A stretch of 64,000 nucleotides of DNA from Pieris napi (Eukaryota > Arthropoda > Insecta > Lepidoptera > Pieridae): assembly GCF_905475465.1 (NCBI RefSeq), contig NC_062256.1, forward strand, positions 2,117,662 through 2,181,661, read 5' to 3'. Made by a program: the position numbers and the translations under genes. Below are positions 1-11,438 of the stretch, one piece after another; positions within the stretch are counted from its first letter, which is position 1; every line of letters begins with the position of its first letter. The notes below the pieces were generated by a model. It saw only the letters and a program-made list of their open reading frames with translations. It had not been told where the DNA came from and did no database searches.

Positions 1-200
1 GTCCAATGATGAAACTCAGCTGCATGTCTTTGTCTGAACAACTCCTCTGAACACTCTCCATGGCAAATGCGGTAGAAGATGCAGAGACATCCCATATCTG
101 ATCTCTCTCTTGCAACGAAAAATGCAACAAAAGATCATGAAACTCCGAAAGCGACTGGTCTCCGACGATTCAAATCGCTCTTCGTTGAATACGGTCAATG
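1..200 (-). repeat. LINE reverse-transcriptase C-terminal fragment
   Basis: On the minus strand the reading IFYRxCHGECSEELF is the conserved C-terminal part of a common lepidopteran non-LTR retrotransposon reverse transcriptase. A related reading (IFYRVYHGECSAE) occurs on the plus strand near 58170, and a third (FYKVWYGECSEE) on the minus strand near 34310. The fragment runs off the window start and has no complete ORF. The extent toward 200 is a guess. It is a dead LINE piece, not a host gene. Confidence 0.5.
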
Positions 201-330
201 TCTCTTATCTTTTACCAGGCCTCGAAAACACACCATCATTTTATGTGCCCTCAGTAACGATTCGCCGTTTAGTAATACTGAAAACCCCTATAAAGATGTC
301 ACAATTAAGTACCGATAAAAATATTAAATA

Positions 331-1053
331 AACTAAAAGTATCACAACCACTTAGTCCAACTAACCGGCAACACGCGCTTTAAAATTAAAGATTGAGTTT
401 GATTTACACCTTCTACTTCCTTTATTTTACGGTGAACTTTGAAAACAATATTTCTCGCTTGAGATCGAATTGGTTTTTTCGACATTTAAACAAAAAAAAA
501 CAACAAATTTTAAGAAGATAATCATAAAATCTCAGCAGCGGTTCACAGATTTCGTAATTTGATTTGACAATAAACATTGCCATATAAAATCTCATTTTTT
601 TATCTTTGTTTTATGACATGAGATTCTGGTAGACCTACTAATTTAAGGATTAAAGCTAAGTTAAAGAATTAGTGACTAGTATATGAAAAACGTAATGGAT
701 TTTACAAACGAGAGTTAAAATTAGCGCTATGTCACGACTCTGATGATGACTATACTTAATATTCAGGAACGACACTAAGCGACTGTCAAAAATGTATTTG
801 CTTTTGACTGTTAATGTAAGATAAATCTACCTTCAAATTCAATAAAAATTATTGTGAAACGCTCAAATTGCGCAATGTTCTAAATTCGCAAGGATATTTC
901 AAGTGTTGTCTCATCAGATTTCACTGAGATTTTATCTAGGCCTCACTTGTTACATTTTTAGACAAATCATTAAATTACGATCGATCTATTTGAAGTATTA
1001 TTCCTTAAAACATAATATGAATATAGGGTATTAACAAAACGAACCGTTTCAAA
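331..1053. other. AT-rich region upstream of zinc-finger copy 1
   Basis: No reading frame, RNA gene or clear repeat is visible. It precedes the short first exon of zinc-finger copy 1, so it may hold that gene's promoter, but I see no TATA box or initiator I would defend. Confidence 0.3.
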
Positions 1054-4000
1054 ATGAGTGATTTTGGAGAAATGTTATGAAACACTGATAACTGATTTAA
1101 GTTTAATTTCTGAACGCACTACACGCTGACCACAGATCTGCCTAACCGATACACGACCACATCCATCAAGTGAAGTATGAAGATATACTATAATCTATAT
1201 ATGCCTTCAAAATTGACATTGTGCATGTTCTTGAGTTAAGCGATATGTCAATATTTTCTTTTGTAACTGTTAAAACTTAAAAAAACAGTTTGCCTTCTGA
1301 CGTTATTCACTTATTTCACTCTGTGAATTGATTTGTGTATCCAAATGAAATAAAAAATGGATAATGATGAAAAAAAAGGAAGAAAAAACGAATCTTGCTC
1401 CACCTTGCTTTAAAAGTTATGTAGGTAATTCGAAAATATAATCCAATATTTTACCAAATTTTTGATTATCATTATTGTTATCAAATTGTTAGTCTATGTA
1501 AAGTTATTAAAACATTGATTGCCCATATTTGTTCCCACATATATCCTACATGTTCTGTTATTGATTTTTATGCTTACTTATCTACCCTATTTTTTATTTA
1601 CAGATTTGTAATATTAATAGATTGTTTGAGGCATTTTATAGAAAATGTATTTTTATTATCAAAGTTAATTTGTAAATTTAATGCATGAATGAATAAAAAA
1701 TGTTGCAGTGCTGGAAATTTTTAGTAAAAAAATTTAACAATGCAAGTTATTCATTGAATAATTTCTTTATTTATTAGGCTATTTGTTTCAGTACCCCCTC
1801 CAATTAAACTTTTAATTGATATAGAAACTAACAGAAAATGAATTATGACTAATTTGAAAAGTAGATAAATAAAAGATTCTAAAGCATTGACATATTTCAA
1901 TATATGTTTGAAGTGGTCGGAGTAAATAGTAATAAGTCACTAGTGGTATTTATGAGTCTTGATCTTGGATTTCTGAATTAGTACTCATCTCAAAATATTT
2001 TTATTCACCATATTTTATAAATTCACATGTGATTTCAGTTCTTTTATATTTATTTTAGAGTGTTGTAGAGAGTGCATTAGCAAGAATTAAAAGACCATGT
2101 AAAAAAGCACTACCTGCAGTAGCTATTGCTACTCAATCTAGTCAAATAAACACAAATTCCATTCGGGAAATAATTCCAGGCCGAAGTAATACCATGCCTA
2201 TGAATTTTGACATTAAGGTAGAAGTAGAGAATGTTGATGAGAATGCAATAGAAAAGCAGCATGAAATATTAAGTTGGAGGGAAATAGTGAAAAAATCTAC
2301 TGAAATTTATATGCAATCAAATAATATTGGTGATAAAATACTACATGGACAGGTTAGTTTTGAAAATATAATTTAAATAGTTGTTGCATATGTAAGTTGT
2401 TTGAAATCCTTCAATTCCCTATTGAAGGATTTTGGTATTTATATTTTATACTGCCTTCAGCTCAATACACATTCATTTTGGTAGGGGAGCCCAAGAGGGG
2501 ATTTCGGGATTTACTAAAGCGCGGCAGATTAATATATAGGGGGATACCTTGTACCCGGTTAAGTACCTCCACAAAATATGAGGCCCATATATAAAGCCGC
2601 ACGTGAAGGAGATAGGATCAGTTTAGTAAAAAAAAATTGACCATCAGAAATTCCCGAGCGCGTCAGATTAAGGTAGGGTGAGTTAATTACATCCTAAAAA
2701 GTGTATATTCCACTAATCTGACAATTTGAGAGTGACGGAAAAAAGGGGAGGGCAACAAAGTTGTAAAAAAAAAACGTCATCTCGACATTCTTGAGCGTAG
2801 CTAATATTTTTTTTATTTTGAAGGAAATAATTCAAGAATAATGAAAAATATATAATCTGACGATTTCCGCAAGCCGAAATAACAAAAATTCGTCGATAAA
2901 GTTAAATGCGTGCAGCTGCGTGATGCCTACATTTCCTTAAACCGATCGAAATCTACTAAACGGCGTTCTAAATATTTCCCTCAAAATTACATTTCCTGTG
3001 AATTTGAACCGATTCGGACCTATCGATTTTGAGAAATTTTGAAAAACCTAAAAAAAATAAGAAATATTTTTTTTTTAAGTGGTTTCTTTATCGATTAACT
3101 TCAAAAACTAATCCGCCTTTGAGCTTGAAAAACCACGTCGATCGCCACCAAGCTGGTCAAAAGCGGTTGATTCGTTCGAGAGATATCGTACACGAAAGAA
3201 ACCCGAAAAAGTGTTTTTTCGGGATTACTCCGAAATTTGTGGTTCGATCAATTAAGATTGCAAAATTATTTATGAGGATGATAAAACTGCGTCGAATGCC
3301 GCCAACCGCGTGAAAATTGCTTGATCCATTCAAAAGTTATTGCGGTTTGAAAATTCCAAAAATAGTGTTCTATGAAACTTCTATCAGACTTTCGAGCTGG
3401 GAGAGCTCAAATGCATAGAAATGTTATATCTTTGAACTCAGCGAGCTCAAAATATCAATTTTAAGCGCCCAGGAATGGAATTAGCGGGAAGTTGCAGGGA
3501 TGGCCCTTTAGGTGAACCGTTTTTCTATTTTTTTTTAGTCAGATCAGGCGAATCCCTCTAGATAATCGTCAGATTATGAGACAGTACGTTTAGAACATAA
3601 AGATGAACCACATATATCTTAATCTGACGCGCTTGAGTATTTCAAAATTGCGATTTTTTTTTGCAAATTAAGAAAATGGCTGTGGGTTTGCGTCCCATCG
3701 AAATCGTCAGATTAGTGAATGAGAGCTTTTTTTTTGGTGCACTTAACACTCCCTTAGAAAATCTGACGCGCTCGATAATTTTTTTTTTTTTTTAATTTTC
3801 AACCCTTAAATACAACCACCCGCATCATGCGAACGATCAGATTAACATACGTACATTATTAAAAATACGTAGGGCATAGATGCTATCAATATCTGACGCG
3901 CTCGAGGATGTCCATGCAACAGTTTTTTTTTACATATTTAACTATCTATAGCCGCTTCCCCCACCGATGAAAAGGAATTTATCATATAACATTTTTTTCT

Positions 4001-7000
4001 TCTTTTTATCTAAGCTTTGCATCCCAATAGGTCTCTACGACGCTCGAGTAAATCCCCATTTAGCATCGTGGGCTCCCCTACCATTTTAATTTGCTCATAT
4101 ATTCATGTGGTGCGTGCCCTTACCAATTCAAATACTTTTGATTTCAGATTTCCATCCCAAAAACCATAGGGGATAGATTGAAATCTACGCCAGCCAAACA
4201 TGATTGTGAGTATTCTTGTAAAACATTACAACAACACATATTTTACTGTATAATAAATCATATTATATCCTTTTTGTTTCTATCCATCATTCAAAACTTT
4301 AATTTTACAGCACAGGTTGACAGTCAAAAAAATACTTTCTTATTGTCTCATGATACTCAAGATATGGTGAATGATAGAGATGATGATGATGATGTCATCA
4401 TCATTGATAATGTGCCTGAAGTTATTGTTATACCATCTGATGACGCACCTAACGATGATCTCCCTTGTGTCATTGCTAATATTAAATCCGAACTACTTGA
4501 AATTGAATTACAAACATCTAAAACAAAACATACTGTTACACCACAAAATGATTTCGAATGTAAAACGATGGTAATCCAAATACCTAAAGACACAAAAGAC
4601 GTAATTAAATGCCTATCAGATGGAAACAGAATTAATGATGATAAAGTATTAGGTATTGAAGAAATTAAAAGGGAACCAGAATTAAAAGGGAATAGTGAAC
4701 TGAATGTCTCCATGGAATCTACATTTGGAATTCTAAGTACACAAAGTATGACGACAAATAATGTAAATACAGTTAATAATATAAAAATGTTGAGATCTCA
4801 AACTAAACAGACTCTGCTAACCAACGTTTCACGAAATTCAGAATCAGATGTGAAAGTCGAAGTTATAAAAATTGAGGAAGAGAAACTAATGAGAGTAGAC
4901 CTAAGTGATATACAATTGAATGAACAGAAAAGAGAAGAAGGTAGACCGGCGGAAATATCCACTAATTTAGAACAAATTACTCCAAAAGAATTAGAAGTAT
5001 CAGAACCGTTAAAGGTAGAAAAAAATGTAGAGACGTTTGTCGAAATCGATATCCCATGGGATGCTGTTCCAATAAAGGAAGAAGCTGATCCGGAAATGGA
5101 TTTCAGATTATCGGATATCAGAAGGATATATCATGTCGATGTTGTTAATGTCGGTGAAAACAAAATAGATGTTAAGCAAAAAATTAATGAATTCGATTCA
5201 ACTGGACAAAGCGAGAATTGGCACCAAGACAACTTTGCTTATAATGTAAGTAATAATAACGAAACGCCCTGTCAAATAATATAACGCCAATAGACAAATG
5301 ACACGAGTACCAACACTAACAAAATATACAATTTAGCAAATATATTTAATCTGTATAACACGATCATAGACATATTTTTTTCAAATGTCAAAACATTTAA
5401 CTAAATATTTGTTTCCAACACAAATAGACATTATTTACACTATTCCAAATCCACATGTTATATTAATAATAAAAATTAAAAATCGATAAATAGTAAAACA
5501 AATTTAAAAAGGTTCCTGTGGCAGTGTACCTATAATGCTGGCAGCATTTCCTCGCTGTATTGCGATACTTATTCGTTGAGCGAGGAAAGCACCAGCTCTC
5601 GGGTCACTGGTGCAACCAGGCGCCAACTTAAATCTTTAATAAGCGCAAAGGGAACCAGTTAAAGTTGGAGCAAAGACTCTTATATTTGAGCTGTTTATTA
5701 TTTTCCGCCTGCTCTGCGGCCGCGCCAGCTTTGGTGCTTGCCCGAAGGAAGTAAAACAGGGCTAACATTTCCACACAAGGTGCATCCCATACCAAAGCCC
5801 GTCCCATCCTCCAAGAGATCAAAGACATCCCATCCTCCAAGAGATCAAAGACATCCCATCCTCCAAGAGATCAAAGACATCCCATCCCATCCGACCGCTT
5901 GCCTTCGTCTCTAGGCATGTCTGTTGACTCCAAAATTTCTGGAACATTGAAAACCTATAATCAAGTTAACCCTTATATATTTCAGTCGCAACATTCGAGT
6001 GATGATGAGTTTGAGAATGATTTCATCACCATCTCACCGAATGTAACTTTAAATACTGATGATGATAGCGATGATGAAAACCGAACACAGAGGAAGAAGG
6101 AAATGTAAGTTGTATATTATGTTTATTTTACGACTAATTATAAATGAAATATTCTTAAACTAAAGTCTAAATGTACATAATTGTTTAGTTTAAATCTAAT
6201 GTTCAGTTTTAATAACAATTTTTATACGTGAACGGCTATGAGTAATAGTCTGACTCCCGAAACTCCAAAATAATTTGGGTTTTGACATACGGTCAATAGT
6301 CATAGTTCTCGCTTTGTCTTTTTTCTGAATCTCTTCCTAAATTCCTTTAATAAAAAAACCAGGCCTCAGATTTCTGAATCTGTTTCATGATCATTTTTGA
6401 ATCTAATAGGCAAGTAGGTGATCAGCCTCCTGTGCCTGACACACGCCGTCGACTTTTTGTGTCTAAGGCAAGCCGGTTTCCTCACGAAGTTTTTCTTCAC
6501 CTTTCGAGCGAATGTTAAATGCGCACATAGACAGGAAGTCCATTGGTACACAGCCGGGGCATGTTCACTGGTATGTAAACATCTATGAGGGGCGGGACAA
6601 ACGACGATATACCGTCGAAAGATTTAGAATTTCACCCATAGACTGTTAAATTTTTTGTTACAGACTATACAGCTGCATTCGCTGTAACTTCAAAGGCGAG
6701 CACAGACTATACAAACAACACAAACGATACGAATGTCAAAAATCAATTCACCTTTATGATTATCATTGTTCGTTATGTAAAAATAGTTTTGATTCGATGC
6801 ATACATATCTGTTGCACTTTGAAAAGCACGGCGTTCCGGAGCTGATCTGTCCGCAGTGCGGTCACGGGGGCATAACCTTGAAGTCTTTGAGCTTACACGT
6901 GAAGATGCATATCAAGAGTCTCTTCGTTTCGTATAGATCTTTCCACTCCGATGGCACGATAACGGCGCCAGTTTTAAAGTAAGTCCCTATAATAAGCTTC

Positions 7001-9381
7001 ACATTAGGGGGTTGTTCATTTATTTTTATTTGGCAGTTGACAGGTGACAGGTGACAGGTGACAGACAATTGCTCAGGTCATGCTACTGAAATGACACTTC
7101 GGTATAGATCGCCAACTTTGAAAATCTTATATATTAAATCTCCAGTGTATTTCTTTTATAGAGCAACCGGGCAGGAGGCTCATCTGATGTTGAGTGATAC
7201 CGCCGCCCATGGACACTTTCAATGCCATAGGGCTCGCGAGTGCGTTGCCGGTCCTTTATTTTTGTTTGTGTGTAAACTCCTAAACGTAGGGACCGATTTT
7301 GTTGAAACTTGTGTATTCAAGTGGATTAGAGAATGGGTTCGACACACAATTACATTTTATTTTTAATTTAAACGTGTGTGTGTGTGTATATATATATATG
7401 GGCGGATGCCCTTCATTATTAGAATCAGCCATGTCTTAATAATTTTAATGTTGGTCACCAAACTCAAAATCTATTTACTATTAATTAGGAAATCTCTTAA
7501 ACAAGCACTTTCAATTAGTTTTGTAACAAAAAGACACCAGATTATTTAGAACAAAAGCGATTCGTCGCAGACGTGGTGCGCTCGCCGTTGACGTTCGAAA
7601 AAACTCCAAACTATTCAACATGGCCGCGCTGACCATCGATACGACGCTCCACCAGACTTGACAACTGTCAAATCTCGTTCCAATATTTGCAGTATTTCTT
7701 AACATGGCGCTAGGAATGCGCCGTCATATATATATATACAGAACCTCCATAAACCAAATAAAATGACTTTTCAGATGCAAAGTGTGTTATGCTGACGTCA
7801 CGCGACCAGATTTCATAAAACACTGGGACACGCATCTGGACCTAAATAATGTAAAAAGGCGCCTCAAATCACCAGAGATGTTATTACCGCAACTGCCCCA
7901 CGGGTTTCAGACATTGGACCACGATGACACTCCGGACATTAAGAAAGCTTTAAGTAAGATAAACAATATTAAAAAATTGCTTTCATAATATTTTTTGAAG
8001 TAAAACTACTTTAGTCGCATGAGGGTAAAATTGTTACGGATAAAAAGCAGTAATAATAATATTAGCGTCACGATAGATTAGAGAGAGTGAGAAAGGCGAA
8101 TTACCTTATAGAAATTCTCTTTTTAAAAGTAAAATTTCGTAAAGAGAATTTATGAAATATTAGTATTTTATATTTTATGCAAAAAAATTTGTTGAAATCT
8201 CAAATGACGAACTGTAAATTAAAATGCCACGTGTTTTTAGTATAGAAAAAAATTAAATTAATTATTTTTATTAATTTTTGACTCTTAATATTTCAACTTT
8301 TTGTAAAACGTTACGATGCGGGGCGGGGATTGAATTACGCGTTATTGTTAATATTATGATAACTTTTAGCTATAAAGAGTCACTGGATGGTCACGAAACG
8401 TTTTACTATTGGCTACAGAAAAACGTTACGGTGCGTTACACGGGGGGGGGGGGGGTCAATAATAATAAATAATTAAATTTCAATTTCTGTTTTAGTTGTC
8501 GAAGATATTACTAAAAGAAATGCACAAAACTGTAAAAAATATTATTCACAAAAAAAATTGCTTGCTCAACAACTGCAATCAAAGAGCGAAGTTATTCATT
8601 CTGCATCAACATCAAGTTTGCAAATGACGTTTGAACCTCAGCTTAATACCACAGGTAAAAATTTAAATAATTGGAATATCACAGTTATAATTTTTAATTA
8701 GTTAAATTAAATTATTATTTAAATAAAATCTTTTTGATTAATTTTAATATTTATCGTTAATCACTACTGCATATTAGTTTTTTTTTCCATACGCCAAAGA
8801 AGTATAACTTCTAACGCGTGTACATAACTACACACACTCTTTTATATTTTTTTGGTTGAAATTTATAAGCATTTTGTGATTCATTTAATTTATAATAATT
8901 AATCTTAGTATAATTTGTATTTACAATTTTCTGAAACTTCAAAGTAATAATTAAAATAATTATAAAATATTAGAAAGAAAATTAAAACAAATTTAAAAAG
9001 TTTGGTCCCTGTGGCAGTGTACCTTTAACGCTGGCAGCATTTCCTCGCTCTATTGCGATACATATTCGTTGAGCCAGTTGAGTTGAATAAACTTAAACTA
9101 ATCATAAAATTAATAAATAACTATTTCATTTTTCAGTTACCAAGAAGCGTTTAAGTAATGCAGAAAAATGCAAAAATTATCGTAAACGAAAAAAAGAAGC
9201 AAGTCTAAAAATAAAAAAAGCTACATTAACGTCCGCAGAAAGGTCTCGGATGTATAGGTTGCGGAAAAAACGACTCACTCAACTCACTCAATCATCTGTC
9301 AATGAAGTTTTGTATACTCCATCAACTTCAAATTCGCGAATGACGTTTGAAGCATCGACTCAGCCTGTTACTACAGATTAA
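1054..9381 (+). CDS. C2H2 zinc-finger protein, tandem copy 1 (spliced)
   Basis: Hand-built exons: 1054-1074, 2059-2352, 4148-4205, 4311-5245, 5986-6104, 6664-6978, 7775-7953, 8496-8654, 9137-9381 (TAA). Phases agree at every junction from exon 2 on, giving about 774 residues. Order: short N-terminus, conserved segment ISWREIVKKS-like (residues about 8-105), acidic exon (about 125-436), four zinc fingers (about 477-640; one C2HC, three C2H2), and two basic C-terminal exons. Relative to copy 2 it lacks exons 3 and 4 (912 nt, 304 codons), and exon 2 joins exon 5 in frame. The first-exon donor is damaged: after GAAATG it reads TTATGA where copy 2 has GTAAGG, so exon 1 may be unusable. Exon 9 also reads through its donor to a stop at 7986-7988, allowing a shorter isoform. 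A nuclear DNA-binding role is inferred from zinc fingers and charge. The family was not identified. Confidence 0.62.
2404..2432. other. Perfect 12-bp inverted repeat (hairpin) in copy 1 intron
   Basis: AAATCCTTCAAT and its exact complement are separated by TCCCT, forming a 12-bp stem with a 5-nt loop, about 50 bp after the exon 2 donor. No run of T follows that would suggest a terminator. Function unknown. Confidence 0.45.
2480..4082. mobile_element. 1.6-kb non-autonomous TIR element in copy 1, between exons 2 and 5
   Basis: It begins GGTAGGGGAGCCCA and ends TGGGCTCCCCTACC, a perfect 14-bp terminal inverted repeat, with ATTTT directly outside both ends (2475-2479 and 4083-4087), so a 5-bp target duplication is likely. 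Extended TIR similarity continues imperfectly (GGGATTTACT). There is no transposase frame. The interior holds about ten copies of TAATCTGAC/GTCAGATTA, several extended to CTGACGCGCTCGA, in both orientations. It takes up nearly the whole intron where copy 2 has its central zinc-finger exons. The superfamily was not identified. Confidence 0.7.
4311..5245 (+). CDS. Copy 1 exon 6: acidic SIM/SUMO-motif-rich exon
   Basis: This 935-nt exon carries most of the low-complexity middle of copy 1. A run of Asp precedes VIII and then VIVI, both with acidic neighbours, the pattern of SUMO-interacting motifs. Six psi-K-x-E sites follow: IKSE, IKRE, VKVE, IKIE, LKVE and IKEE. The exon ends in ENWHQDNFAYN just before a GTAAGT donor. 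The same order of motifs is kept in copy 2 (19952-20817). SUMO binding or modification is inferred from consensus only. Confidence 0.65.
5512..5630 (+). repeat. Dispersed repeat (GGCAGTGTACC family), copy a
   Basis: The block containing CCTGTGGCAGTGTACCT and CTGGCAGCATTTCCTCGCT recurs at 8990-9075 with few changes. Both copies sit inside introns of zinc-finger copy 1. It looks like the tail of a lepidopteran retroelement. The family was not named. Confidence 0.5.
5808..5890 (+). repeat. 26-bp tandem repeat, about three units
   Basis: The unit CCATCCTCCAAGAGATCAAAGACATC is repeated three times in tandem, followed by a short CATCC tail, in the intron before exon 7. The equivalent place in copy 2 (about 21126-21160) has only one unit, so the array expanded in copy 1 or contracted in copy 2 after the duplication. 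Confidence 0.75.
6361..6567 (-). repeat. tRNA-derived lepidopteran SINE (reverse orientation)
   Basis: On the plus strand this reads as the reverse complement of a SINE seen at least seven times in the window: CCTCAGATTTCTG..., TAGGCAAGTAGGTGATCAG, CACGCCGTCGACTTTT..., TTCCTCACGA..., CAGCCGGGG. The most complete copies (50515-50748, 53431-53650) end in a box-B-like GGATCGAACCTACGACCTC. It lies in the intron between exons 7 and 8 of copy 1. Confidence 0.75.
6664..7953 (+). CDS. Copy 1 exons 8 and 9: four zinc fingers
   Basis: Exon 8 (6664-6978) encodes three fingers: CIRCNFKGEHRLYKQHKRYEC (C2HC type), CSLC...LLHFEKH and CPQC...SLHVKMH (both C2H2, 12-residue spacing). Exon 9 (7775-7953) encodes CKVC...IKHWDTH. 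Junction phases match (AT|A before, AA|A between). No counterpart of these exons is visible in copy 2. The intron between them contains a LINE 3' tail and a TG/TA microsatellite. Confidence 0.7.
7161..7265 (-). repeat. LINE 3' tail (GGGCAGGAGGCTCA family)
   Basis: GGGCAGGAGGCTCATCTGAT, then a TGAGTGATACCGCC block and CGCCCATGGACA, is the reverse complement of a LINE 3' end. At 34829-34975 the same block continues into a frame reading FLKGRQRTC, the C-terminus of the same LINE. Other copies are at 44838-44935 and 61130-61200. Confidence 0.6.
8297..8460. mobile_element. Truncated MITE of the AACGTTACG family
   Basis: TGTAAAACGTTACGATGCGG at the left, AAAGAGTCACT in the middle and AAACGTTACGGTGCGTTACA plus a G run at the right are the inner parts of a MITE whose complete copies are at 58371-58638 and 62691-62951. 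The outer TTCAAGTATTACGTAA ends are missing. It lies about 35 bp before exon 10 of copy 1. Confidence 0.6.
8496..9381 (+). CDS. Copy 1 exons 10 and 11: basic C-terminal modules
   Basis: Exon 10 (8496-8654) reads RNAQNCKKYYSQKK... and STSSLQMTFE. Exon 11 (9137-9381) reads SNAEKCKNYRKRKKE, SAERSRMYRLRKK and then STSNSRMTFE before TAA. The repeated order, basic module then STSxxxMTFE, suggests the two exons arose by exon duplication. Acceptors are TTTTAG and TTTTCAG, the exon 10 donor is G|GTAAAA, and phases fit exon 9. A nucleic-acid-binding or nuclear localisation role is inferred from charge. Membership of this gene rests on splice phase, not on transcript evidence. Confidence 0.5.
8990..9075 (+). 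repeat. Dispersed repeat (GGCAGTGTACC family), copy b
   Basis: Second, shorter copy of the repeat at 5512-5630, sharing the CCTGTGGCAGTGTACCT and ATTTCCTCGCT blocks, in the intron between exons 10 and 11 of copy 1. Confidence 0.5.
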
Positions 9382-11438
9382 TAATTATCTCCGTCATAAT
9401 TTAAAACATTGAATTATTTTACTTTGTCACCCAATTTCAATTAAATTAATTGCTTAATTAAATATTGTTATTGAAGCTATACTTCTTTTGTTGAAGGAAT
9501 TAAATATTATGACACTATCTGGTCAATATATTCTTGAAGCCTTGTTTTATGTACAAAAAAATATAAACAATTTTAAAACACTGCAACGCTTGGCCGAGTC
9601 TGCTAGTATATTTTAAAATAATATTACAATAATTTTCTGTGATTATAAGTAATAATAATTGTTTTTACATATTACTTTGATTACGTTTGTAGAATTTGGG
9701 GTTAGTTAACGGTATGTATTAAGTGATACCTGTATCTTATTTTCCATAATAAACATATATTATTTATATATCATAAACTAAAATAAATTTTCACATTCTT
9801 ATTTAATGTGTTAGATATCCATTGCACTCCCTTGGCACTATGCGGGGACATAAGCAATACCTGTACCCTCTAACGCAACACCGTTATAAAAGGAAATGGA
9901 CAACAGATACCAACAGCTTTTGATTGGATACCTCACGTTGGACCGGTCAATTCTCAACTAGATAAGTTTATAATATAGATTATTTGTCATGATCCTCATA
10001 TCGGGCCGATTAAATAGTTATATTTAGTTAACTCTCAATTATTGTACTAGTAATTAATTAAAGTAATTTAAATACATTTTGTTTTTTTTTATTCACTGCT
10101 GGCCCTCAAATAATTAATGTGTAATAAGTTTGTAAATAAATTAATAATAGATACAAATAATAATTATTATTAAAGTCTGAAAAAAATTAAATTATTCCAA
10201 ATATTAAATTTAATTACATAAATGTTTCTTTCTTAAAGTAATCTTGAAAATTTTATTAATAAAATTATCGTCAGATTGTCCCATACACAATCCCTACAAC
10301 ATAACGATAGTATCAAAATAAATATTTGTAACACAACGAATAATATAATTAATCACAGCGAGAAATAATATTAATTTTTAAAATTGGCGCCTGATCATCA
10401 CACATGCCGATAGTGAAGATGTCAAGTACCAGAGTAGTTTTTTTTTTCATATATATATAGAGTAATTTTTCGTTAGCTTAATAATCTGTGGATAAATTTG
10501 ACAGTTCACTCTATAGCTGGTATGACCCGTACTCCGTAGTCCAAGAATATGTTAATAATATATGTATTATTGTATTACTAATCTATAGGTACATTTTTGT
10601 TTTGCTTTTCATCTGAAGGGTCGTACTGTGTTTTAGGTTTTTCAAAGCGGTTAATGTATGAAGTTTGTATAGATTTTTATCACTGATATTTTTGACATTC
10701 CATATAACATTTTATATATAGGACATACAAAGAATTATTTCTACGAAATAGACAAATTCACACAGCACTTTTGAGCACTGAAAATTGTTAATAAGTTATT
10801 TAAATTTAGGCCAAAATATTATTAAATTGAAAATTCTTCCTTGTTGCAAGGACATTTGTGAGACTAGCTTTTTGTCACTGTTATGCGTTAGACACCTGAG
10901 ACATCTCGTTCTATTCTCTATAAACATAAAATAATATTATAATATTAAGCATTACTGCAATATTAAATTGTAAAAATTCTGTTTATTGAAATTGATATTT
11001 TTGTAATATCGCTGCATGTTACTTTGTCCAATAAAAATGTGTTTACTAATAGCATTTTTATTTAACAGTTTAAGTTTATAAACTAATGAACTGTTGGCTT
11101 AAAGGCTTTTTTATACGACTTTTAACCCTGACTTCTTGCGATTGATTTGCTGTGCATCAATGGAAGTTCATTATATGTGCGTATTGCTTATACGATCAAG
11201 GCAAACATCGTAAGAACACTGGCATGTCTTAAGCAAAATCGACTTGTGTCAGGAACAGAAGGCTGATCAGTTACTTGTCTTTAAAAAAATATCAAAGAAA
11301 TGGATGCAATCTAATACCAAGACCCATTAAAGGTTTTTAATTTATGACAAAATTGTGATCAGCCAATGTGAAAAATAAAGTTTTAATGAGCGTAAGCAGT
11401 ATAATACATAGCTTTATAAAACCGTTATCGAGTAAGGT
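9382..11438. other. Spacer between the two zinc-finger copies
   Basis: AT-rich, with no supportable gene. It holds a Helitron 3' scrap at 9575-9606 (CAACGCTTGGCCGAGTCTG then CTAG, identical to the end of the 40879-41250 element) and a decayed SINE in plus orientation near 11190-11345. The rest is featureless to me. A polyadenylation site for copy 1 must lie here, but AATAAA-like words are too common to choose one. Confidence 0.4.

Noticed and set aside
3029..3313. 94-codon frame inside the 2480-4082 element as a transposase
   Set aside because: No catalytic motif or DNA-binding domain; composition follows the AT-rich interior.
4357..4713. 118-codon minus-strand frame
   Set aside because: It is the antisense shadow of the acidic exon 6 of zinc-finger copy 1; the paralogous exon gives a similar but shorter shadow.
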